A DNA stretch of 58,937 bases, taken from contig JAFSDL010000040.1 in assembly GCA_017436285.1 (NCBI GenBank), positions 1-58,937 of the forward strand, read 5' to 3'. Position numbers and translations under genes: made by a program. The DNA is from Clostridia bacterium. GTDB taxonomy: Bacteria > Bacillota > Clostridia > Oscillospirales > Acutalibacteraceae. The notes beneath the pieces were generated by a model that did no database searches, had not been told where the DNA came from, and saw only the letters and a program-made list of their open reading frames with translations. Below are positions 51,884-58,937 of the stretch, piece after piece; positions within the stretch are counted from its first letter, which is position 1, and every line of letters starts with the position of its first letter.

Positions 51884-53820
51884 TATTTATTTTCCTCCTT
51901 GGTGTAATCTAATAAGCCACCTGCACAAAGAATGTCAACCTGTCTTTCTGAAACGTCGCAAATAAGCTTATATTCTTCATTTTTTGTAACATTTTTAAGT
52001 GTAATTTCTTTACCTGCTTTAAGCTCAGCCTTGATTTCGGGGAGAATAAGCTCATCGCCAACAGAAATCTTATCGTAATCATCAGCATTTACAAAGTTAA
52101 GGGGAAGAATACTTGCGTTAACAAGGTTTGCTTTGTGGATACGGGCAAATGATTTTGTGATAACTGCCTTAACACCAAGGTAAAGAGGAACAAGAGCTGC
52201 GTGCTCTCTTGAAGAGCCCTGACCATAGTTATTGCCACCGATAATAATTCCTGAACCGGCCTCTTTACAATGCTCTGCAAAGCTTTCATCACACTGACGG
52301 AAGCAGAACTGTGAAAGATAAGGGATGTTTGAACGGTAGGGGAGAATTTTTGCACCTGCAGGCATAATGTGGTCGGTTGTTATGTTATCTTCAACCTTAA
52401 GAACTGCTTTGGCAGAAATGGAATCTGCAAGAGCTGTTGTTTTGGGGAAGGGCTTGATGTTCGGTCCGTAGTAAACCTCTACTGAAGCTGCCTCTTCTTT
52501 GGTTTCTGCAGGCATTTCAATCATATTGTCATTGATTATAAATGACTTGGGAAGTGTAACAGAAATATCATCTGTTAACGTTGTTGGGTCTGTAAATACA
52601 CCTGTAATTGCAGATGCTGCTGCAGTTTCAGGGCTTACAAGATAAACCTTACCGTCTGCAGTACCGCTTCTGCCCTCAAAGTTTCTGTTGAAGGTACGAA
52701 GAGAAACACCTGAAGAGCAGGGGGACTGACCCATACCGATACAAGGACCGCAAGCACTTTCAAGAATACGGGCACCTGCATCAATCATATCTGCAAGAGC
52801 ACCATTGAGAGCAAGCATATTAAGAACCTGCTTTGAACCGGGAGCAATACCGAGAGAAACAGAGGGATGCACCTTTTTGCCCTTGAGAATTTTTGCAACC
52901 TTCATCATATCAAGAAGAGAGGAGTTTGTGCAGGAACCGATAAGAACCTGGTCAACCTTTATTGTGCCTATTTCCTCAACGGATTTAACATTATCAGGCA
53001 TATGAGGCATTGCTGCAAGAGGCTTGAGGGTTGAAAGGTCAATATCAATAACTCTTCCATATTCTGCATCTTCATCAGGTAGAAGCTCAACCCAATCCTG
53101 CTCTCTGCTCTGAGCCTTCATAAACTCATAAGTGATTTCGTCAGAGGGGAAGATAGATGTTGTTGCACCAAGCTCTGCACCCATATTTGTAATAGTTGCT
53201 CTTTCGGGAACTGAAAGTGTTTTCACGCCTTCACCACCATATTCAACAACCTTACCAACGCCACCTTTAACGCTTAAAATTCTTAATACCTCAAGAATAA
53301 TATCCTTTGCGGCAACATAGGGGGAGAGCTTACCTGTAAGATTAACCTTGATAACCTCGGGAACAGTTATGTAATATGCACCGCCACCCATAGCAACTGC
53401 AACGTCAAGACCGCCTGCACCCATAGCAAGCATACCAAGACCGCCACCTGTGGGAGTGTGGCTATCTGAACCTATAAGTGTTTTTCCGGGAATACCGAAT
53501 CTTTCAAGATGCACCTGATGACAGATACCGTTGCCAGGACGGGAAAAACGAACACCACGCTTTTTACAAACGCTCTGAATAAACTTGTGGTCGTCTGCAT
53601 TTTCAAAGCCTGTCTGCAAGGTGTTGTGGTCAATATAAGCAACAGAAAGCTCTGTTTTAACTCTGTCAATGTCCATTGCTTCAAGCTCAAGATATGCCAT
53701 TGTGCCTGTAGCATCCTGAGTTAAAGTCTGGTCGATTCTGATACCAACCTCATTACCGGGAGCATACTCACCGTCAACAAGATGGTTTTTAATGATTTTT
53801 TCACACAAAGTGAGACCCAT
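51883..53820 (-). CDS. acn: Aconitate hydratase
   Basis: 645 residues, the compact aconitase type. 4Fe-4S ligands are visible: IGSCTNSSLLDMM (one Cys) and ACGPCIGMGQSPC (two Cys), with substrate residues in GSDSHTPTGGGLGMLAMG and the swivelling C-terminal domain with GGNNYGQGSSREHAAL. It converts citrate to isocitrate; with icd it makes 2-oxoglutarate. No citrate synthase lies in the window, so an incomplete oxidative branch for glutamate supply is likely (inference). First gene of the Rex-controlled operon, with good SD CGGAGG. Confidence 0.95.
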   Translation of the reverse strand: MGLTLCEKIIKNHLVDGEYAPGNEVGIRIDQTLTQDATGTMAYLELEAMDIDRVKTELSVAYIDHNTLQTGFENADDHKFIQSVCKKRGVRFSRPGNGICHQVHLERFGIPGKTLIGSDSHTPTGGGLGMLAMGAGGLDVAVAMGGGAYYITVPEVIKVNLTGKLSPYVAAKDIILEVLRILSVKGGVGKVVEYGGEGVKTLSVPERATITNMGAELGATTSIFPSDEITYEFMKAQSREQDWVELLPDEDAEYGRVIDIDLSTLKPLAAMPHMPDNVKSVEEIGTIKVDQVLIGSCTNSSLLDMMKVAKILKGKKVHPSVSLGIAPGSKQVLNMLALNGALADMIDAGARILESACGPCIGMGQSPCSSGVSLRTFNRNFEGRSGTADGKVYLVSPETAAASAITGVFTDPTTLTDDISVTLPKSFIINDNMIEMPAETKEEAASVEVYYGPNIKPFPKTTALADSISAKAVLKVEDNITTDHIMPAGAKILPYRSNIPYLSQFCFRQCDESFAEHCKEAGSGIIIGGNNYGQGSSREHAALVPLYLGVKAVITKSFARIHKANLVNASILPLNFVNADDYDKISVGDELILPEIKAELKAGKEITLKNVTKNEEYKLICDVSERQVDILCAGGLLDYTKEENK

Positions 53821-53840
53821 AATTTAAACCTCCGAATAAC

Positions 53841-53859
53841 TTGTTCAAATTTTTAACAA
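53841..53859 (-). promoter_or_regulatory. Second, imperfect Rex-like palindrome
   Basis: TTGTTCAAATTTTTAACAA (19 bases, half-sites TTGTT and AACAA with one extra base of spacing), covering the expected transcription start near 53857. The odd spacing weakens the case. Confidence 0.45.
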
Positions 53860-53863
53860 ACTT

Positions 53864-53892
53864 ATTCTAATATCTTTTCAAGTCTTTGTCAA
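53864..53892 (-). promoter_or_regulatory. Promoter of acn-icd-rex
   Basis: Minus strand: perfect -35 TTGACA (53892-53887), 17-base spacer, -10 TAGAAT (53869-53864, five of six), start near 53857. The -35 is embedded in the Rex operator at 53886-53903, so repressor binding would block polymerase. Confidence 0.85.
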
Positions 53893-53903
53893 TGAATTAA
53901 CAA
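53886..53903 (-). promoter_or_regulatory. Rex operator
   Basis: TTGTCAATGAATTAACAA on the plus strand differs at one position from the clostridial Rex consensus TTGTTAAnnnnTTAACAA, with the correct 18-base length. It overlaps the -35 of the operon that contains rex itself. Confidence 0.82.
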
Positions 53904-53945
53904 AAATATTAATAATATATACTATAAAATATATCTCGACAAATC

Positions 53946-53974
53946 TTGCACTTTTTTGTGTATTGTGCTATTAT
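53946..53974 (+). promoter_or_regulatory. Promoter of the tepA-uppP-ftsK genes
   Basis: -35 TTGCAC (53946-53951), 17-base spacer, -10 TATTAT (53969-53974), start near 53981, about 55 bases before the ATG at 54037. Confidence 0.65.
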
Positions 53975-54036
53975 TAATAAGTTGTAGTGGGTTTTAAGGC
54001 ATTTTATGGTTATACTATCATCTGGTGATTAGTTTT

Positions 54037-54762
54037 ATGTATAACGAGCTTTATAAATATTTTGCTTTTACGACTCCTGAAACCAACGAGGATGAATCCA
54101 ATGATTCTGTCGAAGCAGCAGCTTTTTCTGATAATGGTGACGAAAACGATGGCAGTGTAACAATTTGTCATAATGGTAAATACATTCACTGTTTAACCAT
54201 CATCGGTCAGGTTGAAGGGCATTATAATCTACCTCAGAATACTAAAGTAACGAAATATGAGCATATTATTCCGCGCCTTGTGGCTGTGGAAGAAAATGAT
54301 GATATTTCCGGCTTGCTTCTTATACTTAATACCGTTGGTGGCGATATAGAAGCAGGACTTGCTATTGCAGAGCTTGTTTCGAGTATGAGTAAGCCAACTG
54401 TTACACTTGTTTTAGGCGGAAGTCACTCTATCGGAATACCCTTGGCAGTCAGTGCCAAGCATTCCTTTATTGTGCCGACTGCATCTATGACGGTTCATCC
54501 TGTGAGAATGAACGGGCTTATAATCGGTGTTCCTCAGTCGCTTTTGTATCTTAAGAAAATGGAGGAGCGGGTTTTGGAATTTGTTACACGGAATTCCGAA
54601 ATTACCGAAAAGCGTTTTAAAGAATTAATGCTTAATAATGAGCAGTTGGTTACTGATTTCGGAACTGTTTTAAGCGGTAAGGAAGCAGTAGAGGAAAAGC
54701 TTATTGATGAAATAGGAGGGCTTAGCGATGCCCTTGCATATATAGATAAGCTGTGTAAATAA
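54037..54762 (+). CDS. ClpP-fold protease TepA/YmfB-like
   Basis: 241 residues from ATG 54037; the GTG at 54025 would overlap the GGTG ribosome site. After an acidic low-complexity N-terminus (residues 1-45) comes a ClpP/crotonase fold: [34 protein letters not shown] with the predicted nucleophile Ser, [13 protein letters not shown] with the His, and a C-terminal [22 protein letters not shown] stretch. Such TepA proteins occur next to ftsK/spoIIIE in Firmicutes and were linked to protein export or sporulation in Bacillus. Probably cytoplasmic. Confidence 0.8.
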   Translation: MYNELYKYFAFTTPETNEDESNDSVEAAAFSDNGDENDGSVTICHNGKYIHCLTIIGQVEGHYNLPQNTKVTKYEHIIPRLVAVEENDDISGLLLILNTVGGDIEAGLAIAELVSSMSKPTVTLVLGGSHSIGIPLAVSAKHSFIVPTASMTVHPVRMNGLIIGVPQSLLYLKKMEERVLEFVTRNSEITEKRFKELMLNNEQLVTDFGTVLSGKEAVEEKLIDEIGGLSDALAYIDKLCK

Positions 54763-54780
54763 CGCAGTTGTGGAGGTACT

Positions 54781-55650
54781 ATGGAAATACTTAAGGCGTT
54801 ACTACTTGGAATAGTTCAGGGTATTACTGAATTTTTACCAATTTCAAGTAGCGGACATTTATCGTTATTCAGCCATTTATTCGGTGTTAATACCGATACT
54901 GCAGGATTATTTTCTGCAATGCTACATATAGGTACATTGATTGCAATACTCTTAATGTTTTACAGACCGATTTATGACCTTCTGGAAGAATTCGTTTTGT
55001 GCTTTAAAGATATTGTAACAGGTAAATTTTCATTTAAGCTAAGTAAGATGAGTGCCACAAGAAGAATGCTGTTTATGTTCATAATATCTTGCGTACCGCT
55101 TCTTCTTTTACTTATACCCACAGGCAAGGATACCAATTTAATGGATTCAGTTGCAGTGTTTTCTACTGATGACAGTGTTCTTGCAGAAGGTATTTGCTTT
55201 ATGGTTACAGGCTTTTTACTCATTCTCGGCACAACTCTTAATCAGAGCTTTAAAAAGAAAAAGAATATTACATCTGCTTCTGCACTTTTAATCGGTATTG
55301 CTCAGCTTTTTGCAGCTTGCTTCCCGGGGATTTCCCGTTCAGGCTCAACAATATCCGTGGGGCTTTGTTGCGGTATTTCAAAAAAGAATATGATAAGATA
55401 TTCATTTATACTTTGCATTCCTGCAGTGCTTGCAAGTGGTCTTGTTGAGTTTAAGGATGCTATGGAATCAGATGTGATTGTTCCTGTTTTTCCGTTGATT
55501 ATAGGTGTTGTGGCATCTGCAGTTGTTGGTGTTTTTGCAATTAAGTTATTACAGATATTAATGAAAAAAGACTTGTTCAGATATTTTGGCTTTTACTGTA
55601 TTGCACTTGGCTTTATTACTACAATAGTCAGTGCAATAGGAAAAATTTAA
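54781..55650 (+). CDS. uppP: Undecaprenyl-diphosphatase
   Basis: 289 residues with about seven to eight membrane helices. Active-site blocks: GIVQGITEFLPISSSGHL (about residues 10-27) and FPGISRSGSTIS (about 182-193), with LGIAQLFAAC-type helix before it. It dephosphorylates undecaprenyl pyrophosphate to recycle the lipid carrier for peptidoglycan and confers bacitracin tolerance. 12 bases separate it from ftsK. Confidence 0.96.
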   Translation: MEILKALLLGIVQGITEFLPISSSGHLSLFSHLFGVNTDTAGLFSAMLHIGTLIAILLMFYRPIYDLLEEFVLCFKDIVTGKFSFKLSKMSATRRMLFMFIISCVPLLLLLIPTGKDTNLMDSVAVFSTDDSVLAEGICFMVTGFLLILGTTLNQSFKKKKNITSASALLIGIAQLFAACFPGISRSGSTISVGLCCGISKKNMIRYSFILCIPAVLASGLVEFKDAMESDVIVPVFPLIIGVVASAVVGVFAIKLLQILMKKDLFRYFGFYCIALGFITTIVSAIGKI

Positions 55651-55662
55651 GGAGGGGTTATT

Positions 55663-58317
55663 GTGGCACAGAATAAGAAAACAAATTCTTCAAATAAAAA
55701 GAAAACTAACACAAGCTCTAAAAAAAATACTAAAGCTGCCGCTAAAAACTCACTTTTCAGTACTCAGCATAAGCAGATAGCAGCATTTATCGGTTGCTTC
55801 TTTGCCTTGTTTATGGGTGCGGTAGTTTTTATTGATGCAGGTAGCCTTTGGGGAATGCTTCGTAATTTCTTCTTTGGTCTTTTCGGACTTTCAGCTTTTA
55901 TATTGCCTGTATTCATACTTTTTGTTTCAATTGTTTCAGCAATTGGTAAAGACTCAAGAAAGTACAAAATAAAGGTAACGGAAAGCTTTATTATATTTGT
56001 ATTGCTTGTTTCATTTTTGCATATTGTAAATTCTCAACCTGAGCTTACATACGGTGAGCAGATTTCTGAGGCTTATAAGGTATTTAAAGAGTATGACGGA
56101 ACAGGAATGCACTATGGTTATGGTGTTTTCGGTGCGTTGTTAGGTGGCTTACCATTATTGATGACTGCAGGTAATAAGCTTGCGGCAGGTATTGTGGTTG
56201 TTCTCATTCTCTTGGCACTTCTTATGCTCTTTACAGGCACAACTGTTTTAAAGCTTATCTCTTCTTTGAAAAAGCCCGCAGAGGCTGCAGCAGAGTATGC
56301 TGAAGAAAAAATAGGTGATTTTAAAGATACCTATGAAACTGTAAGCGAGGATATTCACGAAAGGCGTGCTCGAAATGCCGCCAAGCGCAGAAAAGAGAGC
56401 AAGCATCAGATTGAGCTTGATATTCCCATTGATGATGAAATTCCTGCAGATAAGGGTGTTGAACCTATTATTGATACAACACCTGCTCCTGTTGAAGAGG
56501 ATATTGAGCTTTTAGGTAGCTTTGAGGAAGAGCCACCAATGGATGTTCAGGCGCTTGACGAATTGTTTGCTACCAAAACTGTTGCCGAAGCTCATTTTGA
56601 TGAAGTTGTTGAAGCTTTTGAAGAAGAAACTCAGGAAGAGGTTTCAGAAGATGCGGTTGTGGAAGATGAAGAACCTGAAGCAGATGATAAAGAGCCTGCT
56701 GTTCCGGAGATTATATATGAATTACCACCACTTGATTGCCTTGATAAGCCTAAATTAAACAGTAACAGTGGTAGTGCAGAGGAGCTTCGTCAAAGAGGGG
56801 AGACTATTGTTAAAACCCTCAAGAGCTTTGGTGTTGGCACACGCATTGTTGATATATGCCAGAGCCCCTCTGTTACCCGATTTGAGCTTCAACCTGACCC
56901 CGGTGTTAAAATCAGTAAAATTACCGCGCTTTCAGACGATATTGCAATGAATCTTGCAGCCTATGGTGTAAGAATCGAGGCTCCCATACCTAATAAAAAT
57001 GCAGTTGGTATCGAGGTTCCCAATGCAGAAAAAGCAATGGTAACTCTTCGAGAAATTCTTGAAAGCCCATCCTTCCAGAATTCGAAGTCCAGGCTTAATG
57101 TTGCTTTAGGTAGAGATATTCAGGGTGAAGCAACCTGTGCAGACCTTGCAAAAATGCCTCACTTACTTGTTGCGGGTACAACAGGCTCAGGTAAATCAGT
57201 TTGCCTTAATACGATGATTGTGAGTCTTCTTTATAACGCGAAGCCCGACGAGGTTAAGCTTATAATGATTGACCCGAAAAAAGTTGAATTCACTGTATAT
57301 CGCTCAATTCCCCATCTTCTTGTTCCTGTTGTGGCAGACCCGAGAAAAGCCGCAGGCGCACTTTCCTGGGCGGTTGCAGAAATGGATAAAAGATATGCCT
57401 TGTTCGCAGAAAAGGGCGTAAGAAACCTTCAGGGCTACAATAACTATGCTTTATCTGAGGGAATCCCCAAAATGCCACAGATTGTTATTATAATTGACGA
57501 GTTGTCAGATTTGATGATGGCAGCCTCCAACGAGGTTGAGGATTCAATCTGTCGTCTCGCTCAGAAGGCACGTGCCGCAGGTATGCATCTTATTGTTGCT
57601 ACACAGAGACCTTCTGTTGATGTTATTACGGGTCTTATTAAGGCAAACATTCCCAGTCGTATTGCCTTTGCGGTTAAATCTCAGATTGACTCAAGAACTA
57701 TTATTGATACCCAGGGTGCAGAAAAGCTTTTGGGTAACGGTGATATGCTTTATTGTCCTGTGGGTCTTTCCAAGCCTGTTCGTGTTCAGGGCTCCTATGT
57801 TTCTGATGATGAAATTGAAAGAGTTATTGATTTTGTAACATCTCAGGGTGAGGTTAAGTATGACGATGCGGTTATGCAGGAAATTGAGCTTAAAGCCGCT
57901 CAGGATGGCAAAAAGAAAGCATCTGCAGTTGATACTGATAACGTTGGCTCAGGAGGGGACTACGATGATGAAATGTTCCCCAAGGCAGTTGAGGTTGTTG
58001 TTGAGGCAGGTATGGCTTCCACAACTCTTCTCCAGAGAAAGCTTAAGCTTGGTTATGCAAGAGCAGCCCGTATTGTTGATGAATTGTCGGAAAAGGGTAT
58101 TATCGGTCCCTTTGAGGGCAGTAAGCCCCGTAAGGTACTCATAACAAAGGAGCAGTGGTATCAGATGCAGGCTAATTCCTCTACAACCGCACCAAAGCAG
58201 CTCAGTGTTGATGATATTGAGCTTCCAAATGCAACGAAAGAGGAAGTAAAAGTAACTGATGAACCAAATTATTTCGGCTCTGCTGTGAATAATGCTAATT
58301 ATGATGTTGAGGAATAA
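55663..58317 (+). CDS. ftsK: DNA translocase FtsK/SpoIIIE
   Basis: 884 residues from GTG 55663 (AAGGAGGGG SD). Starts with a Lys/Asn/Ser/Thr-rich cytoplasmic leader (about 30 residues), then four membrane helices (about 40-195), then an acidic linker (about 215-360). The RecA-like motor has Walker A AGTTGSGKSVCLN (about 503-515), Walker B IVIIIDELSDLMM (about 607-619) and VATQRPSVDVITG. The C-terminal gamma winged helix (EVVVEAGMASTTLLQRKLKLGY...) reads DNA polarity. It pumps chromosomes through the septum, in division or sporulation; the two roles cannot be told apart here. Confidence 0.96.
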   Translation: MAQNKKTNSSNKKKTNTSSKKNTKAAAKNSLFSTQHKQIAAFIGCFFALFMGAVVFIDAGSLWGMLRNFFFGLFGLSAFILPVFILFVSIVSAIGKDSRKYKIKVTESFIIFVLLVSFLHIVNSQPELTYGEQISEAYKVFKEYDGTGMHYGYGVFGALLGGLPLLMTAGNKLAAGIVVVLILLALLMLFTGTTVLKLISSLKKPAEAAAEYAEEKIGDFKDTYETVSEDIHERRARNAAKRRKESKHQIELDIPIDDEIPADKGVEPIIDTTPAPVEEDIELLGSFEEEPPMDVQALDELFATKTVAEAHFDEVVEAFEEETQEEVSEDAVVEDEEPEADDKEPAVPEIIYELPPLDCLDKPKLNSNSGSAEELRQRGETIVKTLKSFGVGTRIVDICQSPSVTRFELQPDPGVKISKITALSDDIAMNLAAYGVRIEAPIPNKNAVGIEVPNAEKAMVTLREILESPSFQNSKSRLNVALGRDIQGEATCADLAKMPHLLVAGTTGSGKSVCLNTMIVSLLYNAKPDEVKLIMIDPKKVEFTVYRSIPHLLVPVVADPRKAAGALSWAVAEMDKRYALFAEKGVRNLQGYNNYALSEGIPKMPQIVIIIDELSDLMMAASNEVEDSICRLAQKARAAGMHLIVATQRPSVDVITGLIKANIPSRIAFAVKSQIDSRTIIDTQGAEKLLGNGDMLYCPVGLSKPVRVQGSYVSDDEIERVIDFVTSQGEVKYDDAVMQEIELKAAQDGKKKASAVDTDNVGSGGDYDDEMFPKAVEVVVEAGMASTTLLQRKLKLGYARAARIVDELSEKGIIGPFEGSKPRKVLITKEQWYQMQANSSTTAPKQLSVDDIELPNATKEEVKVTDEPNYFGSAVNNANYDVEE

Positions 58318-58319
58318 TA

Positions 58320-58562
58320 ATGGACATTTTTGTAGAATATCTTGATGGTGATTATGCGGTTTGCCGATTGCCTGATAAAGCAGGTAATCTCATTCGTGTT
58401 CCGCTTAAAGAATTACCCCAAGGAACTGCACCCCTAAAGGTTGTTTCTATGCGTGATAACGGTAGCTTTTATCTTAATGACTATGCTGTTGAGACCCGTA
58501 TGAAGCGTATAACCCGATATATGAGGTATAAAAAATACTGTTTTAATCTGAATTCCCGATAA
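58320..58562 (+). CDS. Small DUF3006-like protein
   Basis: 80 residues, starting two bases after the ftsK stop, with GAGGA at the end of ftsK as its ribosome site. Pattern VEYLDGDYAVCRLPDKAGNLIRVPLKELPQG resembles DUF3006 (DR.EgdyAV.E...g....P...LP.g), a small beta-barrel family of unknown function. The C-terminal 20 residues are strongly basic (RMKRITRYMRYKKY), which is unusual for the family and could bind nucleic acid (inference). Confidence 0.6.
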   Translation: MDIFVEYLDGDYAVCRLPDKAGNLIRVPLKELPQGTAPLKVVSMRDNGSFYLNDYAVETRMKRITRYMRYKKYCFNLNSR

Positions 58563-58599
58563 AAAGTGCAGTTTTCAGTAAATAATTCATAAAAAAGTA

Positions 58600-58628
58600 T
58601 TGCATTTTTTGTAAAAAGGTGATATACT
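58600..58628 (+). promoter_or_regulatory. Promoter of rpsB
   Basis: -35 TTGCAT (58600-58605), 17-base spacer, -10 TATACT (58623-58628, five of six), start expected near 58636. Confidence 0.75.
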
Positions 58629-58635
58629 TTCTCAG

Positions 58636-58740
58636 TCAAAAACTCACACAGGGTAGATTGTGCGTGCCGTGTGCATCAAATGATGTGGTGTGTATGAGTC
58701 GAAGCTCTGTGGCGGTTTAACAAAAAGGAGGACAAAAATT
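58636..58740 (+). other. Structured 5' leader of rpsB
   Basis: About 105 bases. The ends pair: ACTCACAC near 58650 with GTGTATGAGT near 58690-58699, and inside it GCATC can pair with GATGT around AAAT. A ribosomal-protein autoregulatory leader for S2 is plausible, but I cannot match it to a named leader family by eye. The SD AAAAGGAGG stands alone at the end. Confidence 0.4.
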
Positions 58741-58937
58741 ATGTCAGTAGTTTCAATGAAACAATTACTCGAAGCAGGTGTTCATTTCGGACACCAGACA
58801 AGAAGATGGAACCCCAAAATGGCTCAGTACATCTTTACTGAAAGAAATGGTATTTATATCATCGACCTTCAGAAAACTGTAAAGAAGCTTGAAGAGGCTT
58901 ACACCTTCATCAACCAGATCGCTCAGGAAGGCGGCGA
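58741..58937 (+). CDS. rpsB: 30S ribosomal protein S2 (N-terminal part, cut by window edge)
   Basis: 65 residues visible from ATG 58741 with AAGGAGG eight to ten bases upstream. The start [20 protein letters not shown] and TRRWNPKM are invariant S2 sequence ([13 protein letters not shown]). The frame is open to the window end. S2 is a small-subunit protein near the mRNA exit; tsf normally follows. Confidence 0.97.
   Translation, partial: MSVVSMKQLLEAGVHFGHQTRRWNPKMAQYIFTERNGIYIIDLQKTVKKLEEAYTFINQIAQEGG

Noticed and set aside
58636..58740. tRNA or T-box in front of rpsB
   Set aside because: No cloverleaf with a TTC arm or CCA-type end, and no T-box sequence (TGGGTGG-like) or specifier stem seen.
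1..58937. Prophage, insertion sequence, CRISPR array or toxin-antitoxin island
   Set aside because: No transposase, integrase, terminal repeats, regular spacers or phage genes were seen; nearly every gene belongs to core or common Clostridia families.

Overview
The window is 58.9 kb of A+T-rich DNA, densely coding and syntenic with known Firmicutes gene blocks. The combination points to a Clostridia genome, most likely a gut or rumen Oscillospirales/Ruminococcaceae-type anaerobe: rnjA-gdpP-rplI-dnaB, tilS-hpt-ftsH, miaB-ylbF-mutS-mutL-miaA, yggS-sepF-divIVA-lspA, a split transketolase, Rex, a PyrR attenuator, tepA-uppP-ftsK and a secreted dockerin protein. That taxonomic placement is inference from gene content. 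No phage, insertion sequence, CRISPR array, tRNA or rRNA was seen; the only stable RNA recognised is a probable 6S RNA.

Layout. (1) 1-5.0 kb, minus strand: myo-inositol catabolism operon iolC - SanA-like membrane protein - iolB - iolD - iolE (cut by the window edge). (2) 5.3-10.5 kb, plus: a mixed run of YhhN membrane protein, AlaX-type tRNA editing protein, MBL-fold hydrolase, YgjP-type metallopeptidase and ceramidase-like protein, closed by a terminator shared with rnhA (minus). (3) 11-22.8 kb, plus: a three-domain protein resembling sugar nucleotidyltransferase/phosphohexomutase fusions with all recognisable catalytic motifs decayed, then RNase J, GdpP, L9, DnaB, TilS, Hpt, FtsH. (4) 22.8-25.4 kb, minus: HAD phosphatase, thiamine pyrophosphokinase, small membrane exporter-like protein and a PPase-like/Nudix fusion. 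(5) 25.6-28.4 kb: secreted transglutaminase-dockerin protein (plus) convergent with a tandem double-domain ThyX (minus). (6) 28.6-44.7 kb, plus: one long co-directional block (lipase, miaB, ylbF, mutS, mutL, miaA, HlyD-like, yggS, sepF, divIVA, lspA, rluD, HAD, transketolase halves) covering mismatch repair, tRNA modification and cell division. (7) 44.8-49.3 kb: zinc-ribbon membrane protein; 6S RNA, DUF1292, aldose epimerase, and the uracil permease/pyrR pair behind a complete PyrR attenuator (all minus). (8) 49.4-53.9 kb, minus: acn-icd-rex-propeller-like operon whose promoter overlaps an almost perfect Rex operator. (9) 54.0-58.9 kb, plus: tepA-like, uppP, ftsK/spoIIIE, a small protein, then promoter and structured leader of rpsB (cut by the edge).

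Most of the window is core genome. The parts deserving attention are the degenerate nucleotidyltransferase/beta-helix/mutase fusion at 11.1 kb, the tandem ThyX, the Rex-autoregulated citrate-to-oxoglutarate branch, the dockerin-tagged transglutaminase, the possible AUA start of ftsH and the SanA-like gene embedded in the iol operon. I did not find a convincing entirely new multi-gene system.
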